Shown: positions 1 through 11,384, numbered from the stretch's first letter. The stretch is DNA of 64,000 nucleotides from Dyella dinghuensis (GCF_003977615.1 NZ_RYZR01000002.1:409717-473716); one strand, 5' to 3'. The notes: generated from the sequence alone by a model not told the origin. Made by a program: numbers and translations.

Positions 1-48
1 CACAAAACGCATTCCCAAGAACGCAACGCTTCTTTGGCTTTCGGCACT

Positions 49-1629
49 ATGACAAACATCCATAGCGACAAAATCCTCATCCTCGATTTCGGCGCGCAAT
101 ACACGCAGCTGATTGCACGACGCATCCGCGAGATCGGCGTCTATTGCGAAATCTGGGCCTGGGACCACAACCCCTCGGAAATCGCTGCATTTGGCGCCAA
201 GGGCATCATCCTGTCCGGCGGCCCCGAATCGACCACGCTGCATGGCGCACCGAAAGCACCGCAGGAAGTATTCGATTCCGGCCTGCCGATTCTGGGCATC
301 TGCTACGGCATGCAGACGCTCGCCGCGCAGCTGGGCGGTGCAACCGAAGCGGCCGATGCACGCGAATTCGGACATGCGCGCGTGGACGTCGTCGCGGCTG
401 ATCGCTTGCTTACGGGGCTGAGCGATCACGATTCCTTGCAGATGCTCGAAGTCTGGATGAGCCACGGCGATCACGTCGCCAAGGCTCCTCCAGGCTTCAC
501 GATCACCGCCACGACCGATCGCATTCCGGTCGCCGCCATGTCGAATGAAGCCAAGCGCTGGTACGGCGTGCAGTTCCATCCGGAAGTCACGCACACGAAG
601 CAGGGCAACGCGTTGCTCAAGCGCTTCGTCGCCGACATCTGCGGTTGCCAAACGCTTTGGACCGCTGCGCATATCATCGACGACCAGATTGCGCGCGTAC
701 GCGAGCAGGTCGGCCAGGATCACGTGCTGCTCGGGCTTTCCGGCGGTGTGGATTCCTCCGTCGTCGCTGCGCTTCTGCATCGCGCGATTGGCGATCAGCT
801 GACGTGCGTCTTCGTGGACACCGGCTTGTTGCGCTGGAAAGAAGGCGATCAGGTCATGGACACCATGGCCGAGCACATGGGCGTGAAAGTCATTCGCGTC
901 AATGCGGCTGATCGCTACTTCAAGGCATTGGAAGGCGTTGCCGATCCGGAAGCCAAGCGCAAAATCATTGGCCGCCTGTTCGTGGAAATCTTCGACGAGG
1001 AGTCGGCCAAGCTCACCGCCGCCGGTGGCGGCCATGTGAAATGGCTGGCGCAGGGCACCATCTATCCCGACGTCATCGAATCGGCGGGCAGCAAGACGGG
1101 CAAGGCGCACGTCATCAAAAGCCATCACAACGTCGGCGGTTTGCCCGAGCACATGAAGCTCAAGCTGGTCGAGCCGCTACGTGAGCTGTTCAAGGACGAG
1201 GTACGCCGCATCGGTGTCGAACTCGGCTTGCCGCGCGAGATGGTTTATCGCCATCCGTTCCCGGGTCCGGGATTGGGTGTGCGCATACTGGGCGAGGTGA
1301 AGCGGGAGTACGCCGAGCTGTTGGCTCGCGCCGATGCCATCTTTATCGAAGAACTTCGTAAGGCCGATCTGTACGACCAGGTCAGCCAGGCTTTCGCAGT
1401 GTTTCTGCCGGTCAAGTCGGTGGGCGTCGTTGGCGATGCGCGCGCTTACGAATGGGTTATCGCGCTACGGGCGGTGGAGACCATCGATTTCATGACCGCG
1501 CACTGGGCACCGTTGCCATACGATTTCCTCGGTACAGTTTCAAATAGAATTATCAATGAGTTACGTGGTATTTCTCGTGTCGTCTATGACATTAGCGGCA
1601 AGCCGCCCGCAACCATCGAGTGGGAATAA
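49..1629 (+). CDS. guaA: GMP synthase (glutamine-hydrolysing)
   Basis: Converts XMP to GMP with ATP and glutamine, the last step of guanine nucleotide synthesis, in the cytoplasm. The N-terminal class I amidotransferase domain shows the nucleophile motif GICYGMQ (Cys near residue 86) and the HPEV His/Glu pair near residue 180. The ATP pyrophosphatase domain follows with the P-loop SGGVDSS near residue 232. The C-terminal dimerisation domain ends in the conserved KPPATIEWE. The 526-residue length is normal for the family. I chose the ATG at 49. An in-frame TTG at 34 would only add five residues. guaB usually precedes this gene and may lie just outside the window. Confidence 0.97.
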   Translation: MTNIHSDKILILDFGAQYTQLIARRIREIGVYCEIWAWDHNPSEIAAFGAKGIILSGGPESTTLHGAPKAPQEVFDSGLPILGICYGMQTLAAQLGGATEAADAREFGHARVDVVAADRLLTGLSDHDSLQMLEVWMSHGDHVAKAPPGFTITATTDRIPVAAMSNEAKRWYGVQFHPEVTHTKQGNALLKRFVADICGCQTLWTAAHIIDDQIARVREQVGQDHVLLGLSGGVDSSVVAALLHRAIGDQLTCVFVDTGLLRWKEGDQVMDTMAEHMGVKVIRVNAADRYFKALEGVADPEAKRKIIGRLFVEIFDEESAKLTAAGGGHVKWLAQGTIYPDVIESAGSKTGKAHVIKSHHNVGGLPEHMKLKLVEPLRELFKDEVRRIGVELGLPREMVYRHPFPGPGLGVRILGEVKREYAELLARADAIFIEELRKADLYDQVSQAFAVFLPVKSVGVVGDARAYEWVIALRAVETIDFMTAHWAPLPYDFLGTVSNRIINELRGISRVVYDISGKPPATIEWE

Positions 1630-1697
1630 TGAAATCATGGGCTTAGCGGATACTCTTCGCGCCCATGGCATCCGCTTACTCGAAGAACATTATCTAA

Positions 1698-3044
<1,347 letters not shown>

Positions 3045-3173
3045 ATTTCAGGCCTTGCGAACATAAAAATTCATAGTCCGATTATCGCGCGATTTGATGA
3101 GCGGCGTTGAAATATGCCGCCCCGGCCATTAGAACGGCTTCAGGCCCATGCGCTTTCCTTAAGGAAAACCTTT

Positions 3174-3845
3174 ATGAACGTTCTGTTGTTTGGCGCAACC
3201 GGCATGGTCGGTCAGGGTGTTCTGCGTGAATGCCTGCAAGCCCGCGATGTTGCGCTCGTGCAGACCGTGGGCCGCAAAGCGACCGGCCAGCAGAACGCCA
3301 AGCTCAAGGAGGTCGTCTATGACAATCTCTTCGACGTCAACGCCATGGGTTCTGAACTCCAGGGCTTCGATGCCTGCTTTTTCTGCCTGGGTGTGTCGTC
3401 GGCAGGCATGACGGAGGCGACCTATAGCCATCTTACTTACGACCTCACACTCGCTATTGCCGAAAAGCTCGCGGCCCTGAATCCCGGCATGACGTTTACT
3501 TATGTATCGGGCGCGGGTACGGATAGCACCGAGCAGGGCCGCAGCATGTGGGCGCGCGTGAAAGGGCGCACGGAAAATGCCTTGCAACGGTTGCCGTTCA
3601 AAGCCGTGTATCTGTTCCGCCCGGGCGTTATTCAGCCCCTGCACGGCATTCGATCCAAAACAGCCTCTTATCAAATGCTCTATAGCCTCACCAAACCGCT
3701 GCTTACGCCATTACGCACACTTTTCCCCAACCATATCCTCACCACCGAGATGGTGGGACAAGCGATGCTCGCGGCGGCGCGACATGGCTACGCCAAAGCC
3801 GTGCTTGAAGCCGCTGACATTCGAGCCTTGGCAGCCACTGCGTAA
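3174..3845 (+). CDS. NAD(P)-binding epimerase-like protein
   Basis: A short-chain, NmrA/epimerase-like Rossmann protein. The N-terminus carries the dinucleotide-binding glycine motif GATGMVGQGV, and TYVSGAGTD near residue 110 fits the strand that normally carries the active-site Ser/Tyr in extended SDRs. I start it at the ATG at 3174 because AAGGAAAA lies just upstream and the Rossmann strand begins at residue 2. An in-frame upstream ATG at 3114 would add 20 residues without family resemblance. The product is 223 residues. Substrate unknown. It stands alone between the sirtuin and the stress protein. Confidence 0.8.
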   Translation: MNVLLFGATGMVGQGVLRECLQARDVALVQTVGRKATGQQNAKLKEVVYDNLFDVNAMGSELQGFDACFFCLGVSSAGMTEATYSHLTYDLTLAIAEKLAALNPGMTFTYVSGAGTDSTEQGRSMWARVKGRTENALQRLPFKAVYLFRPGVIQPLHGIRSKTASYQMLYSLTKPLLTPLRTLFPNHILTTEMVGQAMLAAARHGYAKAVLEAADIRALAATA

Positions 3846-3985
3846 GGCATGATGCATTCCGCCAGATTCGTACGGCGGGTGTAAAATGGGAGCACGTCTT
3901 TTGATGAGGGCGGCAAATCTGTCGCATTCAACATGGACATCACGACGATGCGTTCGATGCGGGTCAGCAGACTCGGGGAGGCATC

Positions 3986-4423
3986 ATGTTCTCGCACTTT
4001 CTGATACCGACAGACGGTTCCGATCACGCCATGCATGCGGCGCAGATTGGTATCGACTTGGCGAGCAAAATCGGTGCTCGCATCTATGCATTTCACGTGC
4101 TGGCGCCACTTCCCGCCGTGGCCTATTTCACGGATGTGATTCAGCACACTGAAGACTCCCACGTGGAGCGTGCCATTGGACGCGCCCAATATCATCTGGC
4201 TGAAATTCAGGCCATGGCAGAACGGGCAGGTGTCATTTGTCAAAGCGGCTACGCGTTTGATCGGCGCCCTTATGTGGCCATAGTCGGCGCGGCCAAAGTG
4301 CAACTGTGCGATTTGATTGTGATGGGTACGCACGGGTACACGAGCCTTGATCGGCTTTTACTTGGCAGCGAAACCAATAAGGTGCTGACGTGTTGCAGTA
4401 TTCCGGTTCTGGTGTGCCACTGA
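3986..4423 (+). CDS. Universal stress protein, UspA family
   Basis: A single-domain Usp of 145 residues. It begins with the typical strand FSHFLIPTDGSDHA and ends with the ATP-binding pattern G-x2-G-x9-GS near residue 113 (MGTHGYTSLDRLLLGSETNK), followed by VLTCCSIPVLVCH. Proteins of this family bind ATP and help cells survive starvation and oxidative stress. GGGGAGG before the ATG is a good ribosome site. Its closest neighbour is the convergent CHAD gene ten bases downstream, so there is no operon context. Confidence 0.93.
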   Translation: MFSHFLIPTDGSDHAMHAAQIGIDLASKIGARIYAFHVLAPLPAVAYFTDVIQHTEDSHVERAIGRAQYHLAEIQAMAERAGVICQSGYAFDRRPYVAIVGAAKVQLCDLIVMGTHGYTSLDRLLLGSETNKVLTCCSIPVLVCH

Positions 4424-4432
4424 CGGCATCGA

Positions 4433-5323
4433 TTAACGGCCGAGGTGGCTGGAATCCTGGGCAACGTACGCCCGGAGGGCTTTTCCCTTCAGCGTGGACA
4501 AAGCGGTCTGCGATGAAAGATCTGACGACTTCCGTTTAAGCGCATGGCTCAACGCCGCTGCATCGGCACATGTGTCTGCCAGCGCATCGAGCGTTTGCAG
4601 GAAAACCTGAAAGTCCTGGCGCCAACCCAGGCGGTCTGTCACCAGCAGCAATTTCTTTGCGCGCTCTGCATAACGCTTTGAGCGCGCATTCTTCATGCTT
4701 GCCGCACGACGAGCTTTACTAGCAAGTTCGAGTTCGTATCGGAGTTTTCGTGCGCGCCGACGCCATCGATGAAACGCATCGGGTGTACGTTCGTCCATGG
4801 CTTTCTTGCGCGCTTTCCTGACGCGTTTGGCGCTATGGCCAATCACTTCCTTGATCTGTGATGGAGTGACGTCCTGCCAGGGCAAGCTCTGCAGCTTGGT
4901 TGTAAGTCGCTCCACCTTGCTGCGCTTTCGTCGCCAATCGGGGTCGGCTTTAAGCGCGTCACGCAACAGTTTGGTGCTGTGGTTTCGAAGTGCGTCCAAA
5001 AGCGCAGGCGTCAATCTGGCCTCGTGTGCCGAAGCCAGCGATTTTGCCGTTCGTTTGGCTATGTGCGCATCGCGCAGGCCAGAGAATCCACGCAAAAGCT
5101 GCCGCAGTGCATTATCCAGCGCGGCCACTTGCCTAGTTGGTGGCGGAGCCACGAATGCAAGTAGGCTCCGCAGGCGCCGGCATGACTTACGGGCACGGTG
5201 AATATTTTCATGGCGCTGCTTTTTCAGCGCCAGCGAACGCTGGAGTGATCGGCACTCCTTTACGGCTGCAGCGCGCAACGCCAGCCCAATCGTCAGGTCG
5301 CTTTCATTTCTCGCAACAGTCAT
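4433..5323 (-). CDS. CHAD domain protein
   Basis: A basic, alpha-helical protein of 296 residues in which conserved histidine- and arginine-rich helices are visible (ENIHRARKSCRRLRSLL near residue 40, DAFHRWRRRARKLRYELEL near residue 185). This is the pattern of the CHAD domain, known in some members to bind polyphosphate granules. No CYTH triphosphatase domain is fused to it. It is rich in Arg, Lys and Ala. The gene is monocistronic as far as the sequence shows. Confidence 0.85.
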   Translation of the reverse strand: MTVARNESDLTIGLALRAAAVKECRSLQRSLALKKQRHENIHRARKSCRRLRSLLAFVAPPPTRQVAALDNALRQLLRGFSGLRDAHIAKRTAKSLASAHEARLTPALLDALRNHSTKLLRDALKADPDWRRKRSKVERLTTKLQSLPWQDVTPSQIKEVIGHSAKRVRKARKKAMDERTPDAFHRWRRRARKLRYELELASKARRAASMKNARSKRYAERAKKLLLVTDRLGWRQDFQVFLQTLDALADTCADAAALSHALKRKSSDLSSQTALSTLKGKALRAYVAQDSSHLGR

Positions 5324-5380
5324 TGGTTCAGATTACTCGTAGAAATGTCTACGAACGTGCCTTATTTAGTTTGAAATTCA

Positions 5381-7312
5381 TCACAGGCCGCCGTCTATTT
5401 GATTAGCCGAGGTTGGCGAAGGTAATGGACTGCAGCCCGGATATGTGGGATTGGGCCAGACGTCCCAATTTATTTTGCTGGCGACGACGTCGCAGGTTAT
5501 GCGTTGTACGGACAGAAAGTCCTGGTGAACGGTCTTTCCGTTCCAACGCTGAATGGAATAAATATCCACCGTGTAGGGGGCTCCGGCGTTACCCACGTGG
5601 CTCGTCAGGTAGTCGACGATGACTTGATCACCGAACACCTTGGCGTCTTGTTTTGTCAGCTGTACGTGTGGAAGAACGGGTGCTTCGACGGGAGCGCCAT
5701 CTGGCGCTTTGGGGATGGCTACATACACATAGCCTTCTGGCGTGGGTTGCCATTTCAGTTTCAACTTCAGGCGCGGGCGCGTGTAGGTATTGAATTCCTG
5801 CATCAATACACGGTGCTCTGCAATCCCGGGTTGTCGTGCCAAATCCAGTGCGATCTTCAGCGCACGCCCCTCATCGGGGTCATGGACGTTCCAGGTAAGC
5901 AACGCGCAGCTATCCGTGCCGGCATTGGCGGCGCGCAATGCGAGCAACTCAGGCAAGCCGGGCGTGGGGTGTCTCGCAGCGAGTTCTCGCGGCATGTAAG
6001 CCGCGGTCTGTGTTCCCGGTGGCATGTAGTAGTTGAAGTAGGCAACTCGGGTAAGCATCCGGAAAAAATCCGATTCGTGACCAAAACGATAAGGCATCAC
6101 GACAGGCAATGTTTGACCGGTGCATCCCGGAAGCTGTTGTACGTAGTGAGCGGTTGCGCGCCAGTTTTCATTCCGTGATAGCTCGCGTCCAGGCAACAGC
6201 AGCAGATACGAACCAACCATGAGCATGGCCAACAGGGCGAGGATCGAGCTTCTGCGTGTGTCGCCTCTTGGTCCAGCGGCGTCGTAAAGACGCCCCAGCA
6301 GAAACCACGCAAATGGCGAGCACGTCAGTAGGTTGCGATCCGAGAAAGACGGTGCGACGGCAATCGATACGCCAATGCCGCAAACGATGACGCCAACGAG
6401 GGCTGTGCTGGCGACGATGGTTGTCCAGCGCGTATCCTGATCATCAAAGACGAAAAACGGCTCGCGAGCAATGCGCTGCCGGCACGCAAAAACAAGCAGG
6501 AGCGCTACCACGATGGCAACTTCCCCGGAGACAAGCAAAGTAATTGCCTGATGTGTTTGCTGGTTAAAAAAACCGGGGTCGTTGCTGAACCACATGTCTT
6601 GCAGATTGTGCTCAGAAGCATGCATCAGTATTTTGTAGTAAACGACGTTAAAGCCGAGCACCACCAAGCCTGTAGCAACCAAGGCCGCACGTGTGCGCCA
6701 CGACGGTATGGTAAGAATCAGGACAAACAAAACCATGCCCTGTCCAAGCAAAAGATAGGCGTGAGTAAAGCTGGCAACCAAAGCCAGCAGACTGAGACCT
6801 ATCCAAAGTGCCCAGGGGAAATGGGGCTGGCTGCGAACCCGTCTGCGAAATGCGATCGCAACAGCCAACATGGCCGAAGCGAGAACCATGCACAACGTAT
6901 AGCTGCGTGCGTTTTGCGATTGATAAAACCAGAAGTCCGAAGTGGCCGCGACTGCACATGCAAAAGCAATCGCTGTCTTGCTGAGCACTCGCCGTGTCCC
7001 AATCGCAAAAATGATGATGGCCAGCACGGCGAAGATGGCGCTCGGCAAGCGCAGAGCCCATTCCGAAAAACCTGCAATGCGCGTCCAACCATATAAAAAG
7101 AAAGAGTAGACGGGAGGGTGTGCATCGGTCAGCTGACGACGGAAAACTTCACCCAGCCCATCGTGATGATTAACCAGATAGACAGATAGAAGCTCGTCGA
7201 TCCACAAGCCGCTGTTTGACAACCCAACGAAAGCCGCCACGCAGGCGACAAGTGTAATCGCGCCAAAAACACCTGCTTGCCAGTTGGCCGGCCCCTTTAG
7301 CGCAGCATTCAT
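5381..7312 (-). CDS. Membrane glycosyltransferase, GT39/ArnT-like
   Basis: An integral membrane protein of 643 residues with about ten hydrophobic segments in its first 400 residues and a large soluble C-terminal part. An acidic first loop follows TM1 (GLWIDELLSVYLV near residue 35) and DAHPPVYSFFLYGW comes near residue 65. Both fit PMT/ArnT-type enzymes that use polyprenyl-linked sugars, with the Asp/Glu of the first loop as catalytic candidate. I start at the ATG at 7312, because the 41 residues upstream are not membrane-like. The acceptor is unknown. It is divergent from the GIY-YIG gene. Confidence 0.8.
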   Translation of the reverse strand: MNAALKGPANWQAGVFGAITLVACVAAFVGLSNSGLWIDELLSVYLVNHHDGLGEVFRRQLTDAHPPVYSFFLYGWTRIAGFSEWALRLPSAIFAVLAIIIFAIGTRRVLSKTAIAFACAVAATSDFWFYQSQNARSYTLCMVLASAMLAVAIAFRRRVRSQPHFPWALWIGLSLLALVASFTHAYLLLGQGMVLFVLILTIPSWRTRAALVATGLVVLGFNVVYYKILMHASEHNLQDMWFSNDPGFFNQQTHQAITLLVSGEVAIVVALLLVFACRQRIAREPFFVFDDQDTRWTTIVASTALVGVIVCGIGVSIAVAPSFSDRNLLTCSPFAWFLLGRLYDAAGPRGDTRRSSILALLAMLMVGSYLLLLPGRELSRNENWRATAHYVQQLPGCTGQTLPVVMPYRFGHESDFFRMLTRVAYFNYYMPPGTQTAAYMPRELAARHPTPGLPELLALRAANAGTDSCALLTWNVHDPDEGRALKIALDLARQPGIAEHRVLMQEFNTYTRPRLKLKLKWQPTPEGYVYVAIPKAPDGAPVEAPVLPHVQLTKQDAKVFGDQVIVDYLTSHVGNAGAPYTVDIYSIQRWNGKTVHQDFLSVQRITCDVVASKINWDVWPNPTYPGCSPLPSPTSANQIDGGL

Positions 7313-7382
7313 GCAGTAGTTCTCATTTGTTTTGGATACCCCATACGTGCGGCGACACTGGCATAAATGCGGGGTCAAAACA

Positions 7383-8036
7383 ATGGATTGTGGCCTGCAA
7401 AGGCGCATGCTTTTACGATGGCGCCGAGCAACCACGAGAGAGGTTTCAAGTGTTGTGAAAGAGCGTGGTAGCCGAACTTATGTCTATGTGCTTCCGAACC
7501 TGGGTGAGGACCTTATCAAGGTTGGCTTGACGCAGGATCCGTTCGAGCGTTTTCGGGCCTTCCACCCGCGCTTTTACGCGTATTTTGATCTGGAGCAGGG
7601 ACTATTGATCGAAACCAGGCAACTGCGGGAGGCGCGCCGCGTTGAACGACTCTTTATCGAGCGCTGGTCCGAACATCGGGCTACTGCGCCTACCATCGTC
7701 CATGAAACAGCAGGTGGGCATACCGAATGGTTTCGTGGCATTGAGACCTTGGTGCCCGAATTTGCGGCGCGCATTGCCGAACGTTACGGTTACACGCTGC
7801 ACACACCATTGAAAGCGTGGTTGGGAGGAAGGTTATTCGAACACGCGGATACGCTCTATCAGTGGTCGTCTACAGTGCTCGATGACATACAACAAAAAGC
7901 ACTCTACGAACCCGGTGTGCGCGACCAACGATTGGAATCCATGCTGCGTAACATGCTGGACATGTACGCAGCCATGGATTTTCAAATTGAACCACTTGTG
8001 CCTGTGAGTGTTTTCACTTGGTACACGACACGGTAG
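7383..8036 (+). CDS. GIY-YIG-like nuclease family protein
   Basis: A protein of about 217 residues. The N-terminal part has the arrangement YVYVLPNL then IKVGLTQDPFERFRAF, which matches the two strands and the Arg helix of the GIY-YIG fold as seen in the T5orf172/MUG113 subfamily. A downstream Glu (RRVERLFIERW) could be the metal ligand. The C-terminal 100 residues have no recognised domain. The start is uncertain: ATG 7383, ATG 7407 and GTG 7455 are all in frame, and the domain itself begins after 7455. Function unknown. Confidence 0.6.
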   Translation: MDCGLQRRMLLRWRRATTREVSSVVKERGSRTYVYVLPNLGEDLIKVGLTQDPFERFRAFHPRFYAYFDLEQGLLIETRQLREARRVERLFIERWSEHRATAPTIVHETAGGHTEWFRGIETLVPEFAARIAERYGYTLHTPLKAWLGGRLFEHADTLYQWSSTVLDDIQQKALYEPGVRDQRLESMLRNMLDMYAAMDFQIEPLVPVSVFTWYTTR

Positions 8037-8058
8037 CAAATGCGCTGACGCGTCGCGC

Positions 8059-8949
8059 TCAGGTTTTGAAGTAGTAAGGATTATCGAGATCGGCGATCAG
8101 ACCGATCGCTTTCGGCTGCCAGCCTAATTCCTCACGCGTGCGCTGACTCGACGCGAGATTTCCCATCGCCGCAAAATGCGTGAACCAACTGAAGTGATTG
8201 GTCGCTTCTTCCATCGTCTTGCTGACGACGGGGATATTCAGGCGTTTACCGATGACGGTTGCAATATCCCGGAACGGTACGCCTTGATCTCCAATCGCGT
8301 GATAGCGGGATCCGGCAGAACCTTTCTCAAGTACCAGCCTGTACAAATGCGCCGCATCCAGCCGATGCACAGCAGGCCAGTGATTGTTGCCTTCGCCGAT
8401 ATAAACGGATTGCCCCTTTTCGCGGGCGATTCCAATAATGATGGGAACGAATCCGTGATCGCCTTCGCCATGAACCGATGGCGGCAGACGAACGACCGAA
8501 GCGTGCACGCCTTGCGGCACCATGGCCAAAGCCGTTTGTTCCGAAACGCGCGGAATCGCCGCAGACGCGGGAGGTAACGTATCTTCGGTGACCGTACCGC
8601 CGGCCTGAAGCAAGCCTGTTCCGGATGTCACGATCAACGGTCGATTCGAGCCCGCAAGCTCGGCACCCATGACTTCAATGGCACGCTTGTCGATCTCGCA
8701 GTTTTCCGCAAATTTCGAAAAGTCGTGGATAAAGGCGGTGTGGATGACGCCATCTGACATGGCTGCGCCGCGACGCAGGCTATCCAGATCGTTCAGGTCG
8801 CCGCGATGGACCTCGGCACCCGCCGCGGCGACCGACTTGGCGCCTTCATCCGAGCGTACGAGGCCGATCACCTTGTGTCCTGCCGCGACAAGTTCTTTGA
8901 CAACGGCAGAGCCCACCCATCCCGACGCGCCGGTAACAAAAACACGCAT
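8059..8949 (-). CDS. SDR/NAD-dependent epimerase family oxidoreductase
   Basis: An extended-SDR protein of 296 residues with the N-terminal Rossmann signature [13 protein letters not shown], an NAD-specificity stretch GLVRSDEGA, and a substrate domain containing [20 protein letters not shown]. It resembles the NAD-dependent epimerase/dehydratase group often annotated as SDR family oxidoreductase. It is transcribed divergently from the XRE regulator at 9075. A palindrome (9016-9033) lies between them, so the regulator probably controls it. Confidence 0.85.
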   Translation of the reverse strand: MRVFVTGASGWVGSAVVKELVAAGHKVIGLVRSDEGAKSVAAAGAEVHRGDLNDLDSLRRGAAMSDGVIHTAFIHDFSKFAENCEIDKRAIEVMGAELAGSNRPLIVTSGTGLLQAGGTVTEDTLPPASAAIPRVSEQTALAMVPQGVHASVVRLPPSVHGEGDHGFVPIIIGIAREKGQSVYIGEGNNHWPAVHRLDAAHLYRLVLEKGSAGSRYHAIGDQGVPFRDIATVIGKRLNIPVVSKTMEEATNHFSWFTHFAAMGNLASSQRTREELGWQPKAIGLIADLDNPYYFKT

Positions 8950-9015
8950 GGTTACATCCTCCGGTTATAGACGAGGGTTACTCTCAGCTCGTAAGCTATC
9001 CGGGTAAAGTAGTGG

Positions 9016-9033
9016 CGTTATACGGGTATAACG
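9016..9033. promoter_or_regulatory. Palindromic operator candidate between epimerase and regulator
   Basis: CGTTATAC (9016-9023), two bases, then GTATAACG (9026-9033) form a perfect 8-bp inverted repeat in the 125-base divergent promoter region. Its position suits an operator for the adjacent MmyB-type regulator. Inference from position and symmetry only. Confidence 0.6.
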
Positions 9034-9074
9034 ACTAACAGCCTTAACTCTTGGGCTGAACTGACGGGTTGACC

Positions 9075-10034
9075 ATGCCTGGCTCCAACGACAATCCGCT
9101 TGGCAACTACCTCAAGGATCGGCGCTCCAAGCTCGATCCGGCGGCCCTTGGTTTTCCGATGAAACGAAGGCGGACACCCGGGCTGCGGCGCGAAGAAGTC
9201 GCGCAGCGCGCCAACGTCAGTGCCACCTGGTACACGTGGCTCGAGCAGGGAAGAGGCGGTGCACCATCGCCCGATGTGCTCGATCGCATCGCGCGCGCGT
9301 TGATGCTGACGGACGTGGAGCGCGAACACATCTTTCTGCTTGCCCTTGGGCGCACGCCTGAAGTGCGCTATCACGCGATCGATGGGGTGACGCCACGCCT
9401 TCAGCGCGTCCTCGACGCCTTCGAATTTACGCCTGCCTTTGTAAAAACGGCCACGTGGGACGTCATCGCGTGGAATCGAGCGGCTTCGGTGGTGCTACGC
9501 GATTACGACGCGCTGGAGGCTCACCAACGAAACATACTGCGCCTCATCTTCTTCGACCCTCACGTCCGCGAAGCGCAGCTCGACTGGGAAAGTGTCGCGC
9601 GATTCTGTGTCGCCGCATTCCGTGCCGATGCAGCGCGGGCGGGTGCTTCCAGGGAGATAGAGGCACTGGTTGAAGAACTCAGCGAGCGCAGCCCCGATTT
9701 TGCGCAGATGTGGCGCAGCAATGATGTCCAGGCTTACGGGCAGGGTACCAAATACCTGCGGCACGCGCAGCTTGGGTTGATTTCCATGGAATATTCGGCG
9801 TTTGCCGTCGATGGGCGACCTGACCTCAGCATGGTGATCTACAATCCAGCGACACCTGCCGATGCGGAACGAATCATGGCGCTGGTCAAGTCCCATCCTT
9901 CACACGCATTAAAGGATGCCGCTGATAAAACCTCGGCACGGCAAAACGGCACTCACACCAAGCCTCATTCTGCGCACGAAAACGTGGATAGGGTCGACAC
10001 AAAGCTCGCACGCAAGGTACGGATGCGTAGCTGA
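9075..10034 (+). CDS. XRE-type regulator with MmyB ligand-binding domain
   Basis: A 319-residue transcription factor. The N-terminal HTH is clear (RRTPGLRREEVAQRANVSATWYTWLEQGRGGAPSPDVLDRIARAL, residues about 28-75). It is followed by the MmyB-like ligand-binding domain (TPAFVKTATWDVIAWNRAA and RNILRLIFFDPHVR), known in this family to bind fatty-acid-like ligands. About 45 residues after 9900 are low-complexity and lengthen it beyond the usual 270-280, ending just before the peroxiredoxin gene. ATG 9075 is chosen over an in-frame TTG at 9069. It is divergent from the epimerase it probably regulates. Confidence 0.9.
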   Translation: MPGSNDNPLGNYLKDRRSKLDPAALGFPMKRRRTPGLRREEVAQRANVSATWYTWLEQGRGGAPSPDVLDRIARALMLTDVEREHIFLLALGRTPEVRYHAIDGVTPRLQRVLDAFEFTPAFVKTATWDVIAWNRAASVVLRDYDALEAHQRNILRLIFFDPHVREAQLDWESVARFCVAAFRADAARAGASREIEALVEELSERSPDFAQMWRSNDVQAYGQGTKYLRHAQLGLISMEYSAFAVDGRPDLSMVIYNPATPADAERIMALVKSHPSHALKDAADKTSARQNGTHTKPHSAHENVDRVDTKLARKVRMRS

Positions 10035-10083
10035 TCGGATTTTCATCCCTCGCTTCATCGAACATATCCAGAGGAAAGCCGTA

Positions 10084-10698
10084 ATGAAAAAGTATCTCGC
10101 AGCGTCGATTGCCGCAGGTGTGATCGCGACCTCGCTGATTTTCGCTACATCCGCGTTCGCCGCGCTGAGCACAGGCGCGCAGGCCCCCGATTTCACCGCA
10201 CAGGCCAGCTTGGCGGGCAAGGACTTCACGTTTTCCCTCAAAGAAGCGTTGAAGAAGGGTCCCGTCGTCGTTTATTTCTATCCGTCGGCGTACACGGGCG
10301 GCTGCGATATCGAAGCGCATACCTTTGCCAGTCAAAAGGGTAAATTCGATGCCGCCGGTGCCACCATCATTGGCGTGTCGGAAGACAGCATCAAGCGCCT
10401 CAACACGTTTTCATCCGACCCGAACTACTGCGCTGGCAAATTCCCGGTCGCATCGGATGCCGACGGCAGCATTGCATCGTCGTTCAACCTGAAAACGGAA
10501 GGCGCCCAAGCCGGTGCGAAAGACGTGCGCGGTGTCGCCATCGATCACGGCTTCATTGAACGCACCACGTTTGTGATTGGCGCTGACGGCAAGATCGTCG
10601 CGACGCTTTCATCGGAAGCCGATCATCTTCATCCCGAAGATCACGTCAAGAAGTCGCTTGCTATTGTCCAGCAACTGAAGACCGGTAAGGCGCCGTAA
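10084..10698 (+). CDS. Secreted peroxiredoxin (AhpC/TSA family)
   Basis: A 204-residue thiol peroxidase. It begins with a signal peptide (MKKYLAASIAAG... ending ATSAFA near residue 26), so it acts in the periplasm. The mature part has the thioredoxin fold with the peroxidatic cysteine in YTGGCDIEA, corresponding to the PxxxTxxC motif but with Tyr-Thr-Gly-Gly, and a second Cys (YCAGKFPVASD) about 45 residues later that could resolve it. GAGGAAAGCC precedes the ATG. A stem-loop follows at 10713-10744. Confidence 0.88.
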   Translation: MKKYLAASIAAGVIATSLIFATSAFAALSTGAQAPDFTAQASLAGKDFTFSLKEALKKGPVVVYFYPSAYTGGCDIEAHTFASQKGKFDAAGATIIGVSEDSIKRLNTFSSDPNYCAGKFPVASDADGSIASSFNLKTEGAQAGAKDVRGVAIDHGFIERTTFVIGADGKIVATLSSEADHLHPEDHVKKSLAIVQQLKTGKAP

Positions 10699-10712
10699 CG
10701 TTTCATTCAATT

Positions 10713-10744
10713 GCGTTGATGCGTGGTTCGCTGCGCATCAATGC
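10713..10744 (+). terminator. Stem-loop downstream of the peroxiredoxin gene
   Basis: GCGTTGATGCG (10713-10723) pairs with CGCATCAATGC (10734-10744), an 11-bp stem with one G-U pair and a 10-base loop, 15 bases after the stop codon. There is no clear T tract, so a role in termination or mRNA protection is inferred. Confidence 0.5.
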
Positions 10745-10862
10745 TACCGTCCAGGGATGACTCGATAATCAGCGATCGACGAGTGCTGGCTTTCATAGGA
10801 AAGCAACCGAAGCGAATATCATCCGCGTAGCCGTGCTAACGACTTGTTCGAAAAGGAGCGCA

Positions 10863-11384
10863 ATGATGAGCAACCCAGGCAAAGTTTCACTTTCTGCAAT
10901 AGCTGCATTTGTCGTCGGAATATCGCTGCAGGCGACAGCGCCTGTCGTGCATGCACAGGGACCCAGGCCAAACGTTTATTGCGCCAGCAACGACAACCGC
11001 TTCGCCCGTTGTCCGGTCGCCTGGCGCGATGCGCAACTGATACAACAGAAGTCCCAGGTAAGTTGCGTGCGCGGCCAGACATGGGGCTTCGACCGCGGCA
11101 GCATCTGGGTCGACCGTGGATGCCGTGCCGAGTTTGCAGACGCTCGTGGCGGCGGGTGGGGGCGCCCCCCGGGTGGCGGCGGTGCTGTTCAAATTCGTTG
11201 CGAGAGCAGTGGCAACAGCTATCGCATGTGCCCTGCCAATATCGGCCGCGGCGGTGGCGTTCGCATCGTCAGACAGTTGTCCAGCGCGAGCTGCCGACAG
11301 GGAGACAGCTGGGGCTGGCAACCTAACGGCATCTGGGTGAATCGCGGTTGTCGTGCCGATTTCGTTGTTGATCGGCGTTATTGA
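10863..11384 (+). CDS. DUF3011 family secreted protein
   Basis: A 173-residue protein with a signal peptide (cleavage near VVHAQG, residue 30). Two homologous modules follow. Each has a Cys-rich pattern in which CxSxxxxxxxCP is followed by VxRQxSxAxCxxGxxWGxxxxGIWVxxGCRAxF, the hallmark of DUF3011, split by a Gly-rich linker (GGGWGRPPGGGG). The GIWV-RGCRA-F end of each module is nearly identical. The cysteines probably form disulfides in the periplasm. Function unknown. AAGGAGCG sits ahead of the ATG at 10863. Confidence 0.85.
   Translation: MMSNPGKVSLSAIAAFVVGISLQATAPVVHAQGPRPNVYCASNDNRFARCPVAWRDAQLIQQKSQVSCVRGQTWGFDRGSIWVDRGCRAEFADARGGGWGRPPGGGGAVQIRCESSGNSYRMCPANIGRGGGVRIVRQLSSASCRQGDSWGWQPNGIWVNRGCRADFVVDRRY

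Noticed and set aside
7332..7382. N-terminal extension of the GIY-YIG gene to 7332
   Set aside because: The extra residues overlap the promoter region of the divergent glycosyltransferase and bear no resemblance to the family.
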